The translations under genes and the position numbers were made by a program. Under the pieces are notes generated by a model. The model ran no database searches. It had not been told where the DNA came from and saw nothing but the letters and a program-made list of their open reading frames with translations. From the NCBI GenBank assembly GCA_903932865.1, contig CAIZHQ010000016.1:62001-126000 (forward strand): a DNA stretch of 64,000 nt, given 5' to 3'. Origin of the DNA: an uncultured Burkholderiales bacterium (GTDB taxonomy: Bacteria; Pseudomonadota; Gammaproteobacteria; Burkholderiales; Burkholderiaceae_C). Shown here piece after piece: positions 9,516 to 19,017 of the stretch; the first letter of the stretch is position 1, and every line of letters begins with the position of its first letter.

Positions 9516-10727
9516 TCACCAATTCCAAAGCGTCCCATCATGCTGCAGCCGGTTCACCGGCAAATAAGCCCTTTGGTAGGGGTACTTGCCCGCCAGCTTC
9601 TCGTCGATGTCCACCCCGTGACCGGGGGACTCGCCGCAGTGCATCATGCCGCGCTCAAAACGGTAGTCGTGCGGGAAAACCGACAGCATTTCTTCGCTGT
9701 GGGGCATGAACTCTTGCACGCCAAAGTTGGGCACCCAGGTGTCAAAGTGCAGCGCTGCGCCCATGCACACGGGTGACAAGTCGGTCGCGCCGTGGCAGCC
9801 GGTGCGCACTTGGTAGAGGCTCGCCAAGTCAGCGATGCGCCGCAGGTGCGAGATGCCGCCCGCGTGGACCACGGTGGTGCGGATGTAGTCGATGAGCTGT
9901 TTCTCGATCAAAGACTTGCAGTCCCAAATGCTGTTGAACACCTCACCCACCGCAATGGGCGTGGTGGTGTGGTGGCGTATCCACTCAAAGGCGTCTTGGT
10001 TTTCGGCGGGTGTGGGGTCTTCCATCCAGAACAGGCGCATGGGCTCCAGCGCCTTGCCCAGCTGGCCCGCTTCGATGGGTGTCAGGCGGTGGTGCACGTC
10101 GTGCAGCAAATGGATGTCGGGCCCGACGGCCTCGCGCACGGCTTCAAACAGGCCGGGCGTGTGGCGCAAATACTTTTCGGTACTCCAGTCGTGCTCGCTG
10201 GGCAGGTTGCCGTCGGCAGGTTCGTACATGCGGTTGGTGGCGCTGACGCCATAGACCTTGTTCAAGCCTGGCACGCCGCTTTGGGCGCGGATGGCCAGGT
10301 AGCCTTCTTCTTTATGGCGCAAGACCGCATCCACCGTTTCGGCCGTGTCGCGGCCATTGGCGTGACCGTAGACCATGACCCCGCTGCGACTGCGCCCGCC
10401 CAGCAACTGGTACAGCGGCATGCCCGCCATCTTGGCCTTGATGTCCCACAGCGCGGTGTCCACGGCGGCAATGGCGCTCATGGTCACTGGGCCGCGCCGC
10501 CAGTAGGCGCCTTTGTAGAGGTATTGCCAAATGTCTTCGATCTGCTGCGGGTCGCGCCCGATCAGGCAGGGCAGAACATGGTCTTCGAGGGTGCTGACCA
10601 CGGCCAGTTCGCGGCCGTTGAGTGTGGCGTCGCCGATGCCGTATACGCCCTGGTCGGTCTCGATCTTGAGGGTGACGAAATTGCGGCCTGGGCTGCAGAC
10701 AATGACGCGGGCGGCGGTGATTTTCAT
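9516..10727 (-). CDS. manD: D-mannonate dehydratase, enolase superfamily (ManD/RspA type)
   Basis: The 403-residue protein starts [20 protein letters not shown], as ManD/RspA proteins do. It has the superfamily metal ligands in [24 protein letters not shown] and VAVGEVFNS, and the C-terminal [13 protein letters not shown] segment. ManD removes water from D-mannonate to give 2-keto-3-deoxy-D-gluconate; some family members prefer D-gluconate and many are slow. It is the last gene of the leftward acid-sugar operon, three bases after uxuB, whose product would supply mannonate. That pairing supports the mannonate call. The nearest gene beyond is the convergent racemase gene. Confidence 0.82.
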   Translation of the reverse strand: MKITAARVIVCSPGRNFVTLKIETDQGVYGIGDATLNGRELAVVSTLEDHVLPCLIGRDPQQIEDIWQYLYKGAYWRRGPVTMSAIAAVDTALWDIKAKMAGMPLYQLLGGRSRSGVMVYGHANGRDTAETVDAVLRHKEEGYLAIRAQSGVPGLNKVYGVSATNRMYEPADGNLPSEHDWSTEKYLRHTPGLFEAVREAVGPDIHLLHDVHHRLTPIEAGQLGKALEPMRLFWMEDPTPAENQDAFEWIRHHTTTPIAVGEVFNSIWDCKSLIEKQLIDYIRTTVVHAGGISHLRRIADLASLYQVRTGCHGATDLSPVCMGAALHFDTWVPNFGVQEFMPHSEEMLSVFPHDYRFERGMMHCGESPGHGVDIDEKLAGKYPYQRAYLPVNRLQHDGTLWNW

Positions 10728-10730
10728 GGC

Positions 10731-12128
10731 TCAGGCCCCGGCCAGTTGCTGGACCGCGTGGTCCACGCCGTGCTGCAGGATGTGTTGGTGCCAGTGCGTG
10801 ACGCGGGCGATCCAGTCTGCGTGTTGGGGCAGGGCGCTGCCCCATAGGGCTTCACTGGCCAACAGGGCGCGCACGCAGGCTTCAGGCTCGGTGCGCTGGC
10901 CTGCGCCCATCGCCATCAGGCTAGAGGCTTGCGGGTCGTTCAGGGCGTAGGCTTGGCCTTGCTCGTCCACGCCCAGTGTGTAGCGCACGAACACGGCCGC
11001 GGCCAGCGCATGGTGTTCAAAAGAAGCGCCCAGCGCGATCTGCCCCAGCACCGAGGGTGGCCAGCGCTGCGGGATTTTTTGCGAGCTGTCGGTGGCGATT
11101 TGGTGCACGCTGTGCTTGAGGTAAGGGTTGCCAAAGCGGGCGATCAGTGCATCACGGTAGTCGGCCCAATCGCTGCGACTCAGGTGCGGCGCGACTTCTT
11201 GGCCCATCAAGCGGAACACAAATTCTCGGACATGTGGCACGCCAATGCAGCTGGCAATGAAAGGCCTGGCTGTGACCGCGCCCATCAGCGCCATGGCCGT
11301 GTGGCTGCCGTTGAGCATGCGCAGCTTGGCTTCTTCGTAGCTGTGCACATCGGGCGTGACGCGCACGCCAACGCTCTGCAACAGTGCTGCGTCATCCGGA
11401 TCGGCAAAGCGGTTCTCGATCACCCATTCCCAAAAGCTTTCAGTGCTCAAAGCGCAGTGGTCCTGCAGGCCCAGCGCCTTTTGCGCTGCGGCCATGACCT
11501 CGGGTGTGGCGGCGGGCACGATGCGGTCGACCATGCTGCACGGAAAGGCACAGTGTGCGTCGAGCCAGCTCAGCACCTCGGAGTCTTGTGGCGCAGCGGC
11601 GGCTTTGACCAAGGCCTGCAACTTGTGGCCGTTGCCTTGCAAGTTGTCGCACGATGCGATGGTGATGCCGGGCATATCCGCTTGCTGGCGCAGGCGAAAG
11701 CCGTCCAGCAGCAGTTGCGCCAGAGCGGGCGTGTAGCCTTTTTCGGTCACGGTGAGTGTGACCCAGCGGGTGCTGGGCGCGGCAATGGCTTGCACCACGG
11801 CATCGCGTTCGGTGGTGGCCACGCAGGTGTGCCAAAGTGCACCGGGCACTTGCCATTTCACGCCTTGACCATCGGCCACGCGCACAGCGTACAGACCGTC
11901 TTGCGCGCGCAGCTGGTTCACCAGATCCGGTCGCGTCATCCCCACGCCTTGGATGCCCCAACGTGTGTCGCCACCGGACAGCAGTTGGTCAAACACCATG
12001 GCCTGGTGGGCGCGGTGGAAAGCGCCCAAGCCTAAGTGCACCACGCCAGGGGCATGGCTGGTGCGGTCGTATGCCGGGGTGACGATGTGAGCGGGCAGCG
12101 ATGCCAGAGTGAGGGCTGAGAGGTGCAT
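10731..12128 (-). CDS. uxuB: Mannitol dehydrogenase-family oxidoreductase, fructuronate reductase (UxuB-like)
   Basis: Polyol-type long-chain dehydrogenase of 465 residues. The N-terminal NAD-binding region has VHLGLGAFHRAHQA, the family fingerprint. The second domain has the catalytic-type lysine in EEAKLRMLNGSHTAMA (K-x5-N-x2-H pattern). UxuB interconverts D-fructuronate and D-mannonate with NADH. Coupling with ManD three bases downstream and a TRAP importer upstream points to hexuronate catabolism. Mannitol, arabinitol or altronate oxidoreductases share the fold, so the substrate is a context-based call. Confidence 0.75.
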   Translation of the reverse strand: MHLSALTLASLPAHIVTPAYDRTSHAPGVVHLGLGAFHRAHQAMVFDQLLSGGDTRWGIQGVGMTRPDLVNQLRAQDGLYAVRVADGQGVKWQVPGALWHTCVATTERDAVVQAIAAPSTRWVTLTVTEKGYTPALAQLLLDGFRLRQQADMPGITIASCDNLQGNGHKLQALVKAAAAPQDSEVLSWLDAHCAFPCSMVDRIVPAATPEVMAAAQKALGLQDHCALSTESFWEWVIENRFADPDDAALLQSVGVRVTPDVHSYEEAKLRMLNGSHTAMALMGAVTARPFIASCIGVPHVREFVFRLMGQEVAPHLSRSDWADYRDALIARFGNPYLKHSVHQIATDSSQKIPQRWPPSVLGQIALGASFEHHALAAAVFVRYTLGVDEQGQAYALNDPQASSLMAMGAGQRTEPEACVRALLASEALWGSALPQHADWIARVTHWHQHILQHGVDHAVQQLAGA

Positions 12129-12275
12129 GGTGTCAGAGGGCTGAACAGTTCATGGAGTTGTAGAAGCGCACCCCTGTGCGCGATGGGTTTGGGAGTTGGT
12201 CAGTCATGTGTGCCGCAAGCGCCCCAATCGCCCACGGGGTGGGCTCCTAAGGGGGAGGTCGTGATCGGCCAATGC

Positions 12276-13328
12276 TCAACGTCCAGCCAGCTTTTTCTCA
12301 GAAGCCTCGATCTCGGCCCAGGTGGCGTCGTCGATCCAGATGCCGTTTTGTTCGCGGTCAGCGCGTGCCGCGCGTTCGGGTTCGCCCGCCATGCGCACGC
12401 CAGCACTGCCTGGGGCATCGGGGCTTTGGCGCAGCCAGTCGTCAAAGGCGAGGGCTTCTTGCTCGAACATCGCTTGCGTGCCCAAGCGCACCGGGTCAAT
12501 CAGCATCGTCAGCATGCCGTTGAGCACCGCCCTTTGGTGGTCGGCTTCGCGGTGCCAGGTACCACCGCCGGTCAGCGCGCCGCCCAGCAGCTCGCAAGCC
12601 ATGGCCATGCCAAAGCCTTTGTGGTCACCAAAAGTCATGAGCGCACCGAACAGGCCGTTGGACTGCGGCACCACCACCACGCCGGGGTTGGTGGTGGGGT
12701 GGCCGTGTTCGTCAATCAAATAGCCGGGTGGCACTTGCTCGCCCTTGTTGTGCGCCACGCGCATCTTGCCTTGGGCCACGCGGCTGGTGGCAAAGTCCAG
12801 CACAAAGGGCGCGCGGTTGCCCATGGGCACGCCGATGCAGCAAGGGTTGGTGCCAAAGCGGCCGTCGCCACCGCCAAAGGGGGCGACCACAGGACGCGAG
12901 AGCACGTTCACAAAATGCACCGACACCAGGCCTTGCGCCACGGCCATTTCGGCAAAGTGACCGATGCGACCCAGGTGGTGCGAGCGGCTCAGGGCCACGG
13001 TGCACACCCCGTGTTGCTTGGCGCGCTCAATGCCCATTTGCATGGCTTGCACGCCAGTGATCTGGCCGTAGCCGCGCTGGCCGTCCAGGTTCAGCAAGGG
13101 GCCAGTGTCCAGCAAGACCTTGACACCGGTGTTGGGGGACAGTCCCCCTTCTAGCACGGCGTCCACATAGCGCGGCACCATGCCCACGCCGTGCGAGTCA
13201 TGGCCACTCAAGTTGGCCATGACCAGGTTGTCGGCCACCTGCGCGGCTTCGGCAGGGGTGCTGCCGGTCATGGCGATGATGCGGGTGATGTGCTGGCGCA
13301 GATCGGTGGCTTGGATAAGTTGGCTCAT
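12276..13328 (-). CDS. Malate/L-lactate dehydrogenase-like (Ldh2/YlbC family) NAD(P)-dependent oxidoreductase
   Basis: Protein of 350 residues from ATG 13328; an in-frame TTG at 13358 would add ten residues but is less likely. Family marks are SGHDSHGVGMVPRYVDAVLEGG near the start, SHHLGRIGHFAEMA with catalytic-type His, and VVVPQSNGLFGALMTFGDHKG towards the middle. These enzymes reduce or oxidise 2-keto/2-hydroxy acids and include ureidoglycolate, sulfolactate and 2,3-diketogulonate reductases. Between uxaA and uxuB it probably handles an acid-sugar intermediate. I do not assign a substrate. A 147-base gap with two small hairpins separates it from uxuB. Confidence 0.78.
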   Translation of the reverse strand: MSQLIQATDLRQHITRIIAMTGSTPAEAAQVADNLVMANLSGHDSHGVGMVPRYVDAVLEGGLSPNTGVKVLLDTGPLLNLDGQRGYGQITGVQAMQMGIERAKQHGVCTVALSRSHHLGRIGHFAEMAVAQGLVSVHFVNVLSRPVVAPFGGGDGRFGTNPCCIGVPMGNRAPFVLDFATSRVAQGKMRVAHNKGEQVPPGYLIDEHGHPTTNPGVVVVPQSNGLFGALMTFGDHKGFGMAMACELLGGALTGGGTWHREADHQRAVLNGMLTMLIDPVRLGTQAMFEQEALAFDDWLRQSPDAPGSAGVRMAGEPERAARADREQNGIWIDDATWAEIEASEKKLAGR

Positions 13329-13362
13329 GTGCGTTTTTTCAAAGTTGAGATGTCGCAAGGGG

Positions 13363-14892
13363 TCACATCACCGCGCCGACTTGCCACGGCACAAATTCGT
13401 TTTGGCCGTAGCCGTGGCGCTCGCTCTTGGTGGGTTCGCCCGATGCGGCGGCCAGGATCATGTCGAAAATGCGTTGGCCCATCTCGGCGATGCTGACGCC
13501 GCCATCCACGATCTCGCCGCAGTTCAGGTCCATGTCTTCTTCCTGCTTTTTCCACAGAGCGGTGTTGGTCGCGAACTTGAGGCTGGGCGAGGGTGCGCAG
13601 CCATACGCACTGCCGCGCCCGGTGGTGAAGCAAATCAAGTTGGCCCCACCCGCCACCTGCCCCGTGGCGCTCACCGGGTCGTAGCCGGGCGTGTCCATGT
13701 AAACAAAACCTCTGGCCTTGACGGGTTCAGCGTATTCGTACACCGCTTGCAGGTTGCTGGTGCCGCCTTTGGCCACGGCACCCAATGATTTTTCCAGGAT
13801 CGTGGTCAGGCCGCCAGCTTTGTTGCCGGGCGAGGGGTTGTTGTTCATCTCGCCGCCGTTGATGGCGGTGTAGTTTTCCCACCATTTGATGCGCTCGATC
13901 AGCTTGTGCGCCACCTCTGGCTTCACAGCGCGTCGCGTGAGCAAATGCTCGGCACCATAAATTTCAGGGGTTTCGCTCAGGATCGCGGTGCCGCCGTGCT
14001 GCACCAGCAAGTCCACCGCTGCGCCTAAAGCCGGGTTGGCGCTGATGCCCGAATAACCGTCCGAGCCGCCGCACTGCAGACCGATGGTGATGTGTTCGGC
14101 ACTGCAAGGCTCGCGTTGGGTGGCGTTGGCGCGGGGCAGCATCTCTTGGATGAGTTGGATGCCCTTTTCCACCGTCAGGCGCGTGCCGCCCGTGTCCTGG
14201 ATGTTGAAGACCTTGAGCGTGTCGCCGACGCGCAGGCTGCTGTGTGCCAGCCAGGTGCCCAGTTGGTTCGACTCGCAACCCAGGCCCACCACCACCACGC
14301 CCCAGAAGTTGGCGTGTGTGGCGTAACCGGCCAACGTGCGCTCGAGCAACTGCATCCCTAAGCCTTCGGTGTCCATGCCGCAGCCGGTGCCGTGGGTGAG
14401 CGCCACCACGCCGTCCACATTCGGAAAGTTGGCCAGCGCGGCGGGGTTGTTGCGTTTGGAGAAGTGGTCCGCAATGGCGCGTGCCGCCGTGGCCGAGCAG
14501 TTCACGCTGGACAGCACGCCGATGTAGTTGCGCGTGGCCACGCGGCCGTCGCTGCGCTTGTAGCCCATGAAGGTCGCCTGCTTGCGCACGGGCTCGGGTT
14601 TGACGTCTTGCCCGATGGCGTAGTCGCGCTCGAAGTTGCCTTTTTCGGTGCCCATGTTCAGGTTCTGCGTGTGCACATGCTCGCCCGGCGCGATGGGTTG
14701 GTGCGCAAAGCCAATGATCTGGTTGTAGCGGCGCACCGGCTCGCCGACGGCGATGGCGCGGGTGGCGATTTTGTGGCCCGGCGGAATCAGGCCGCGCACG
14801 GCTATGCCGTCCACGGTGCTGCCGCTCATGAGTTGGCTGCGGGCGATGACCACGTCGTCAGACGGGTGCAGGCGAATGAAGAGGTTGGACAT
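13363..14892 (-). CDS. uxaA: Altronate dehydratase-family protein (UxaA)
   Basis: Protein of 509 residues from ATG 14892, where homologues normally begin (MSNLFIRLHPSDDVV). It has the N-terminal SAF domain (about residues 1-90) and the large D-galactarate/altronate dehydratase domain. Conserved Cys- and His-bearing blocks are VNCSATAARAI, THGTGCGMDTEGLG, VGLGCESNQ, LQCGGSDGYSG and TGRGSAYGCAPSP, consistent with an iron-dependent dehydratase. UxaA converts D-altronate to 2-keto-3-deoxygluconate. It lies just downstream of the TRAP genes in the same operon. Related sugar acids are possible substrates. Confidence 0.83.
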   Translation of the reverse strand: MSNLFIRLHPSDDVVIARSQLMSGSTVDGIAVRGLIPPGHKIATRAIAVGEPVRRYNQIIGFAHQPIAPGEHVHTQNLNMGTEKGNFERDYAIGQDVKPEPVRKQATFMGYKRSDGRVATRNYIGVLSSVNCSATAARAIADHFSKRNNPAALANFPNVDGVVALTHGTGCGMDTEGLGMQLLERTLAGYATHANFWGVVVVGLGCESNQLGTWLAHSSLRVGDTLKVFNIQDTGGTRLTVEKGIQLIQEMLPRANATQREPCSAEHITIGLQCGGSDGYSGISANPALGAAVDLLVQHGGTAILSETPEIYGAEHLLTRRAVKPEVAHKLIERIKWWENYTAINGGEMNNNPSPGNKAGGLTTILEKSLGAVAKGGTSNLQAVYEYAEPVKARGFVYMDTPGYDPVSATGQVAGGANLICFTTGRGSAYGCAPSPSLKFATNTALWKKQEEDMDLNCGEIVDGGVSIAEMGQRIFDMILAAASGEPTKSERHGYGQNEFVPWQVGAVM

Positions 14893-14937
14893 GTTGAGCG
14901 TCAATTCAAAACGGGGCTGAACATCAGCCCCGAGGGG

Positions 14938-16332
14938 TCAATAAAACTGCTTGGGCAACCACAGCACCAGGCTGGGGACGTAGGTGATGACCGCCAAGCT
15001 GCCCAGCAAGGGGAACAGCCAGGGCAAGATGGCCATGGTGGTGCGCTCCACACTGAGCTTGGCCACCCTCGCCAGCACGAACAGCACCATGCCCATGGGC
15101 GGGTGCAGCAAACCGATCATGAGGTTGAGCACCATGATCAGACCGAAGTGCACCAGGTCAATGCCCAGCTGCTGGCAAATGGGCACCAGGATGGGCACGA
15201 GGATGGTGATGGCGGCGGTGGGCTCGAGGAAACAGCCCACAAACAGCATGAGCACATTGGCCAGCAGCAAGAACACCCAGGGCTCCTGCGTGAAGCCCAG
15301 TACCCAAGCCGAGATGGCTGTGGTCACGCCTGTGGCAGTCAGCATCCAGCCGAAGATGCTCGCCGCGGCCACGATGAACAGCACCGTGGCGGTGGTCTCC
15401 ACTGTGTCCAGGCAGATCTTCACAAACATCTTGAAGTTGAGCGTGCGGTACCAGAAAAAGCCCAGTGCAATGGCCCAAACACAAGCCGCAATCGCGCCTT
15501 CGGTGGGGGTGAACACGCCGGTGGTCATGCCGCCGATCAAGATCACGGGGGTCATGATGGGCAGCACGGCCTGAAAGTTGAAAAACTTGTCGGCGGCGAA
15601 CAAAACGATCAGGGCCACCAACACCGTGAGCTGAGGGGGAGTCCCCATGATCGTGACCAGCCACCAAATCGCCATTGGCCAGCCCACCACCACAGCGGTT
15701 TCGGCCAGGGCCTTTATGACTTTGGGCCACTCGAATTTCACATCGGCCCCCCAGCCGTTTTTGTGCGCGAAATAGGCCACCGTCAGCATCATCAGCAGCG
15801 CCATCAAGATGCCGGGCAAGATGCCCGCGAGAAACAACGCACCCACCGAGACGTTGGCCATCATGCCGTAGATCACAAAGGGCAAGCTGGGCGGGATGAT
15901 GGGCCCTAACGTGGCCGAAGCGGCGGTGACGCCCACGGCAAATTCGGTGCTGTAGCCATGGTCTTTCATGGCCTTGATCTCGATGGTGCCCAAGCCTGCC
16001 GCGTCGGCAATGGCCGTGCCGCTCATGCCGGCAAACACCACCGAGCCCACCACGTTGACGTGACCCAAACCGCCCTTGAGCCAGCCCACCAAGGCCAGCG
16101 CGTAGTTGTAAATGCGGTTGGTGATGCCCGCGTTGTTCATCAGGTTACCGGCCAGGATGAAGAAGGGCACAGCCAGCAGCGGAAAGCTGTCAATGCCCGA
16201 GACCATGCGGTGGATCACCACAAAGGGCGGCGAACTTTGGGTAAAAAAGATGTAAATCAAAGACGCGCCCGCCATGGCAATGGCCACCGGGATACCGCCA
16301 CTCATGAGAAAGAGAAAAATGATTTTCAACAT
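14938..16332 (-). CDS. dctM: TRAP transporter large permease (DctM)
   Basis: Very hydrophobic protein of 464 residues with about twelve membrane segments, including SGGIPVAIAMAGASLIY, LAGNLMNNAGI and MIGLLHPPMGM-type repeats seen in DctM. It provides the sodium- or proton-coupled transport path of a TRAP system. At 464 residues it is slightly longer than the usual 425-435. It follows the small permease by 25 bases and precedes uxaA by 45, so it is cotranscribed with catabolic genes. Confidence 0.9.
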   Translation of the reverse strand: MLKIIFLFLMSGGIPVAIAMAGASLIYIFFTQSSPPFVVIHRMVSGIDSFPLLAVPFFILAGNLMNNAGITNRIYNYALALVGWLKGGLGHVNVVGSVVFAGMSGTAIADAAGLGTIEIKAMKDHGYSTEFAVGVTAASATLGPIIPPSLPFVIYGMMANVSVGALFLAGILPGILMALLMMLTVAYFAHKNGWGADVKFEWPKVIKALAETAVVVGWPMAIWWLVTIMGTPPQLTVLVALIVLFAADKFFNFQAVLPIMTPVILIGGMTTGVFTPTEGAIAACVWAIALGFFWYRTLNFKMFVKICLDTVETTATVLFIVAAASIFGWMLTATGVTTAISAWVLGFTQEPWVFLLLANVLMLFVGCFLEPTAAITILVPILVPICQQLGIDLVHFGLIMVLNLMIGLLHPPMGMVLFVLARVAKLSVERTTMAILPWLFPLLGSLAVITYVPSLVLWLPKQFY

Positions 16333-16357
16333 GGGAACACTTTCAGGAGGGGCGATT

Positions 16358-16933
16358 TCAACGGTCGGTCATTTCGGATTCGGGGCGTTGCAGCACGGTG
16401 TAGCCGCGTTGCCAATGCACCTTGGCCACCCAAATGGCCCGCAAGCACATGGCCGCAAAACCGGCCATCACCACGCCATAAACCAGGTTCATCGGCAAGT
16501 CGATGATGGTCATTTTGTAGCTGCCCAGCTTTTGCATCATCTGGCCGGTGAGGAAGGTGGCGGTGGCAAAAAAGGCGATGCGCACCACATCGACCACAGT
16601 GCCCATGGCGCGGCCCATCCAGTCGGGCATGAAGCGAAAGAAGAAGTCCACCTGGATGTGGTTGTTTTTGGCCACACCCATCGTGGCCCCTGTGAAGACG
16701 GTGGCAATGAGCAAATAACGCGCAATCTCTTCGGTCCACGAGGCCGAGTTATTCAACACATAGCGCGTGAAAAATTGGTAAAAAACCGTCAACCCCAAGG
16801 CCCAGAAGAAGGCCAGTGCCACCCAGGCCTCCATGGGGGTCCCTGACAGGTCAACTTCTTCATCGGTCGCGTGAAACTGGCCATCGTCGCCCATGACTTT
16901 GGGCATCGCGTCGAGGTCGGGGAGGTTGCTCAT
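16358..16933 (-). CDS. dctQ: TRAP transporter small permease (DctQ)
   Basis: Protein of 191 residues with four hydrophobic segments and a soluble N-terminal stretch of roughly 35 residues. The DctQ hallmark NNSASWTEEIARYLLIATVFTG-like region lies near residues 60-80, followed by DFFFRFMP. It forms the membrane complex with DctM and is encoded between the binding protein and the large permease, the usual order. The N-terminal extension rich in Asp and Glu is somewhat longer than in minimal DctQ proteins. Confidence 0.87.
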   Translation of the reverse strand: MSNLPDLDAMPKVMGDDGQFHATDEEVDLSGTPMEAWVALAFFWALGLTVFYQFFTRYVLNNSASWTEEIARYLLIATVFTGATMGVAKNNHIQVDFFFRFMPDWMGRAMGTVVDVVRIAFFATATFLTGQMMQKLGSYKMTIIDLPMNLVYGVVMAGFAAMCLRAIWVAKVHWQRGYTVLQRPESEMTDR

Positions 16934-17002
16934 GGGGAATCCTTGAAATCGAAAAACGCAGCAGGTCGGACTTTGCGAGTCCGACCTGCTCAGCCATTGG
17001 GC

Positions 17003-17992
17003 TTACTTTGCCGCTTGGATCTTGTCGAAGTCAGACTGTGTGAAACCCATGCCGGTCAGGGGCTTGTTTTTCAGGACAGCGTCTTGGAAAGACTTGCGGT
17101 CCACCTGCACCACTTGCAGGCCTTTTTTCTTGAACTCGTCCACCAACTCGGCCTCACGCGCCTTGATCTTGGCGGTGGCGCGCACAGCAGCTTCTTGCGT
17201 CACATCGGTGAACATTTTCTTTTCGGCATCGCTGAGCTTGTTCCAGACGTGGGGCGCGATCTGGGTGGTCAGGCCGTCCACGATGTGCCCGGTGAGCATG
17301 ATGGCCTTTTGCACTTCATAAAACTTCTTGGCCTCGATGGTGGTCAAGGGGTTTTCCTGCGCTTCCACAGTGCCGTTTTGCAAAGCCAAATACACCTCGG
17401 CAAAAGCAATGGGCGTGGGGTTGGCACCGCAAGCCTCAGGTGTGGCGCGGTAGGCGGGCACATCGGGCACGCGGATTTTGATGCCCTTCATGCCAGCACA
17501 GTTGGTGAAGGCTTTTTGGGCGGTGGTGTGGCGTGCACCGTAGTAGGTGTAGGCGGTCACCTGGATACCGGTGCGGGTACGGAATTCGCTCACCATTTCC
17601 TGGAACACGGGGCTCTTGGAGTAAGCGATCAGGTGGTCGCCATCGCGGAAGATGAAGGGGTAGTAGGCAATGCCAAAACGTGGATAAGTGCGTGCCGCAA
17701 AAGACGGGCCGCTGATGATCATGTCCACCGTGCCCAAGGTCAGGCCTTGGTTGATGTCGGTTTCCTTGCCCAGTGTGGAGGCGGGAAAGACCTGGATGTC
17801 GAACTTGCTGTTGCTGCGCTTTTTGATCTCTTCGGCGGCCCACACCGATTCGGTGTGGTACGGCTCTGATGTTTCGTAGACGTGGGCCCATTTCAGCTTT
17901 TGCTGGGCCATGGCGCCGGTGCTGACCAGCAGCGTGCCCATGGCTATGGCGCCGACGGCGGCCAGGGTTTTCAGTGTGAATCGTTTGCTCAT
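17003..17992 (-). CDS. dctP: TRAP transporter solute-binding protein (DctP), probable sugar-acid type
   Basis: Read from the second of two adjacent ATGs (17992), which has a GGAG site at good spacing; starting at 17995 adds one Met. The protein has 329 residues with a signal peptide ending near STGAMAQQ. The mature part has the DctP fold, with the binding arginine region in GMKGIKIRVPDVPAYR. The combined context (UxaA, UxuB and ManD in one operon) suggests a hexuronate or aldonate ligand. TRAP systems import without ATP, so the operon is a self-contained uptake and catabolism unit. Confidence 0.87.
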   Translation of the reverse strand: MSKRFTLKTLAAVGAIAMGTLLVSTGAMAQQKLKWAHVYETSEPYHTESVWAAEEIKKRSNSKFDIQVFPASTLGKETDINQGLTLGTVDMIISGPSFAARTYPRFGIAYYPFIFRDGDHLIAYSKSPVFQEMVSEFRTRTGIQVTAYTYYGARHTTAQKAFTNCAGMKGIKIRVPDVPAYRATPEACGANPTPIAFAEVYLALQNGTVEAQENPLTTIEAKKFYEVQKAIMLTGHIVDGLTTQIAPHVWNKLSDAEKKMFTDVTQEAAVRATAKIKAREAELVDEFKKKGLQVVQVDRKSFQDAVLKNKPLTGMGFTQSDFDKIQAAK

Positions 17993-18047
17993 CATGGTCT
18001 CCTCATTGGGGTTTGAAATTTGCTGACGCGGGAACAGAAAAACCACC

Positions 18048-18785
18048 CTAACGGGCGGGTGCGCGGCGCCAGCTCGCGCTGTATCTTTTGTGGGCTTGTT
18101 TCAGGTGCTTTTGCATGGCTTTGCGCGCGGCGCTGGGGTCTCGCACTTCGATGGCGCGCAGCACCGCCTGGTGTTCGGCAATGGCGGTTTGCCAAGATTC
18201 TGGGCGCTCAAAATGGTCGCCCAAGCGTTCAAAAAGAGGGCCATTGCGAGCTTGCCAGTAGCGCAGCACGGTGTCGAGCAAGACACTGTTGCCGCAGGCC
18301 TGTGCGATGGCTTGGTGAAATGCTTCGTCGCCTTGGCGAGGCACTTCGTCGCGGGCAGCTTCGTGTTGCATTTGTTTCAAGCCCGTCTGGATGGCTTTGA
18401 TGTGTGACTTTTGGGCGTTGGCAGCAGCCAAAGCGGCCACTTCGGCCTCGACCAAAATGCGGGCACTCATCACCTCCAGCGGACCCCAGTTGGCTGGGGT
18501 GTCGGCTTCAAGCTCTGCACTCAGCGCAGCCATGCGCGGGCCGTGGGTCGGCATGGCGTGTTGCACATAAATGCCCGAGCCGGTGCGCACCTCGATCATG
18601 CCTTCCACTTCCAGCGCGATCAGGGCTTCGCGCACCGAAGGGCGGCTCACGCCCAGTTGGACAGCGAGGTCACGTTCAGCCGGCAGACGCGAGCCCAGCG
18701 CGAACTCGCCCGACGCCATCAGCTGCCGAAGCTGCTCGGCAATCTGGCGGTAAAGGCGCTGCGGGGCCACGGTATGCAAGGGCAT
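18048..18785 (-). CDS. FadR-subfamily GntR regulator of the acid-sugar locus
   Basis: The protein has 245 residues. A winged helix-turn-helix fills residues 5-75 (LPAERDLAVQLGVSRPSVREAL), and an all-helical FCD ligand domain follows with likely metal-binding His near HQAIAQACGN. FCD regulators of uronate pathways (UxuR, ExuR) repress their targets until a sugar acid binds. The gene heads the leftward operon and diverges from the enolase-superfamily dehydratase gene. A consensus FadR-type operator lies 31 bases upstream of its start, so it probably regulates itself and both arms. Confidence 0.87.
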   Translation of the reverse strand: MPLHTVAPQRLYRQIAEQLRQLMASGEFALGSRLPAERDLAVQLGVSRPSVREALIALEVEGMIEVRTGSGIYVQHAMPTHGPRMAALSAELEADTPANWGPLEVMSARILVEAEVAALAAANAQKSHIKAIQTGLKQMQHEAARDEVPRQGDEAFHQAIAQACGNSVLLDTVLRYWQARNGPLFERLGDHFERPESWQTAIAEHQAVLRAIEVRDPSAARKAMQKHLKQAHKRYSASWRRAPAR

Positions 18786-18816
18786 GGGGAATCAGGGATA
18801 ACGTGAATTGGACAAG

Positions 18817-18827
18817 TGGTCAGACCA
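18817..18827. promoter_or_regulatory. FadR/GntR-type operator palindrome
   Basis: TGGTCAGACCA is a perfect palindrome that fits the TNGTNNNACNA consensus of FCD-type GntR regulators. It lies 31 bases before the GntR start and about 190 bases before the rightward operon, in the only divergent region of the island. Regulation of both directions is inferred. Confidence 0.6.
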
Positions 18828-19017
18828 GTTGCACAATCATCACATGATCAAAAGCCATTGCAACTCCGCACAAACCCGCATGGCGGCTGTCACGCAAACG
18901 ACGCACGGTGCGGTGGAGATGTCTCATGCTGCAAGGCCTTGAAACCCTTGCAGCTGCAGGTGCCGCTGCTGGCAGCTGATCTTCTTCGCCTGTTTTTTAC
19001 CCTCCCTGCTGCCCCAC

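Noticed and set aside
12197..12207. TGGTCAGTCAT between the Ldh2-family gene and uxuB as a second GntR operator
   Set aside because: Only the left half fits the palindrome; the right half is wrong at three positions. Probably chance.
12165..12240. Small hairpins in the 147-base gap before uxuB as an internal terminator
   Set aside because: No T tract on the minus strand follows either stem, and the genes appear to form one pathway unit.
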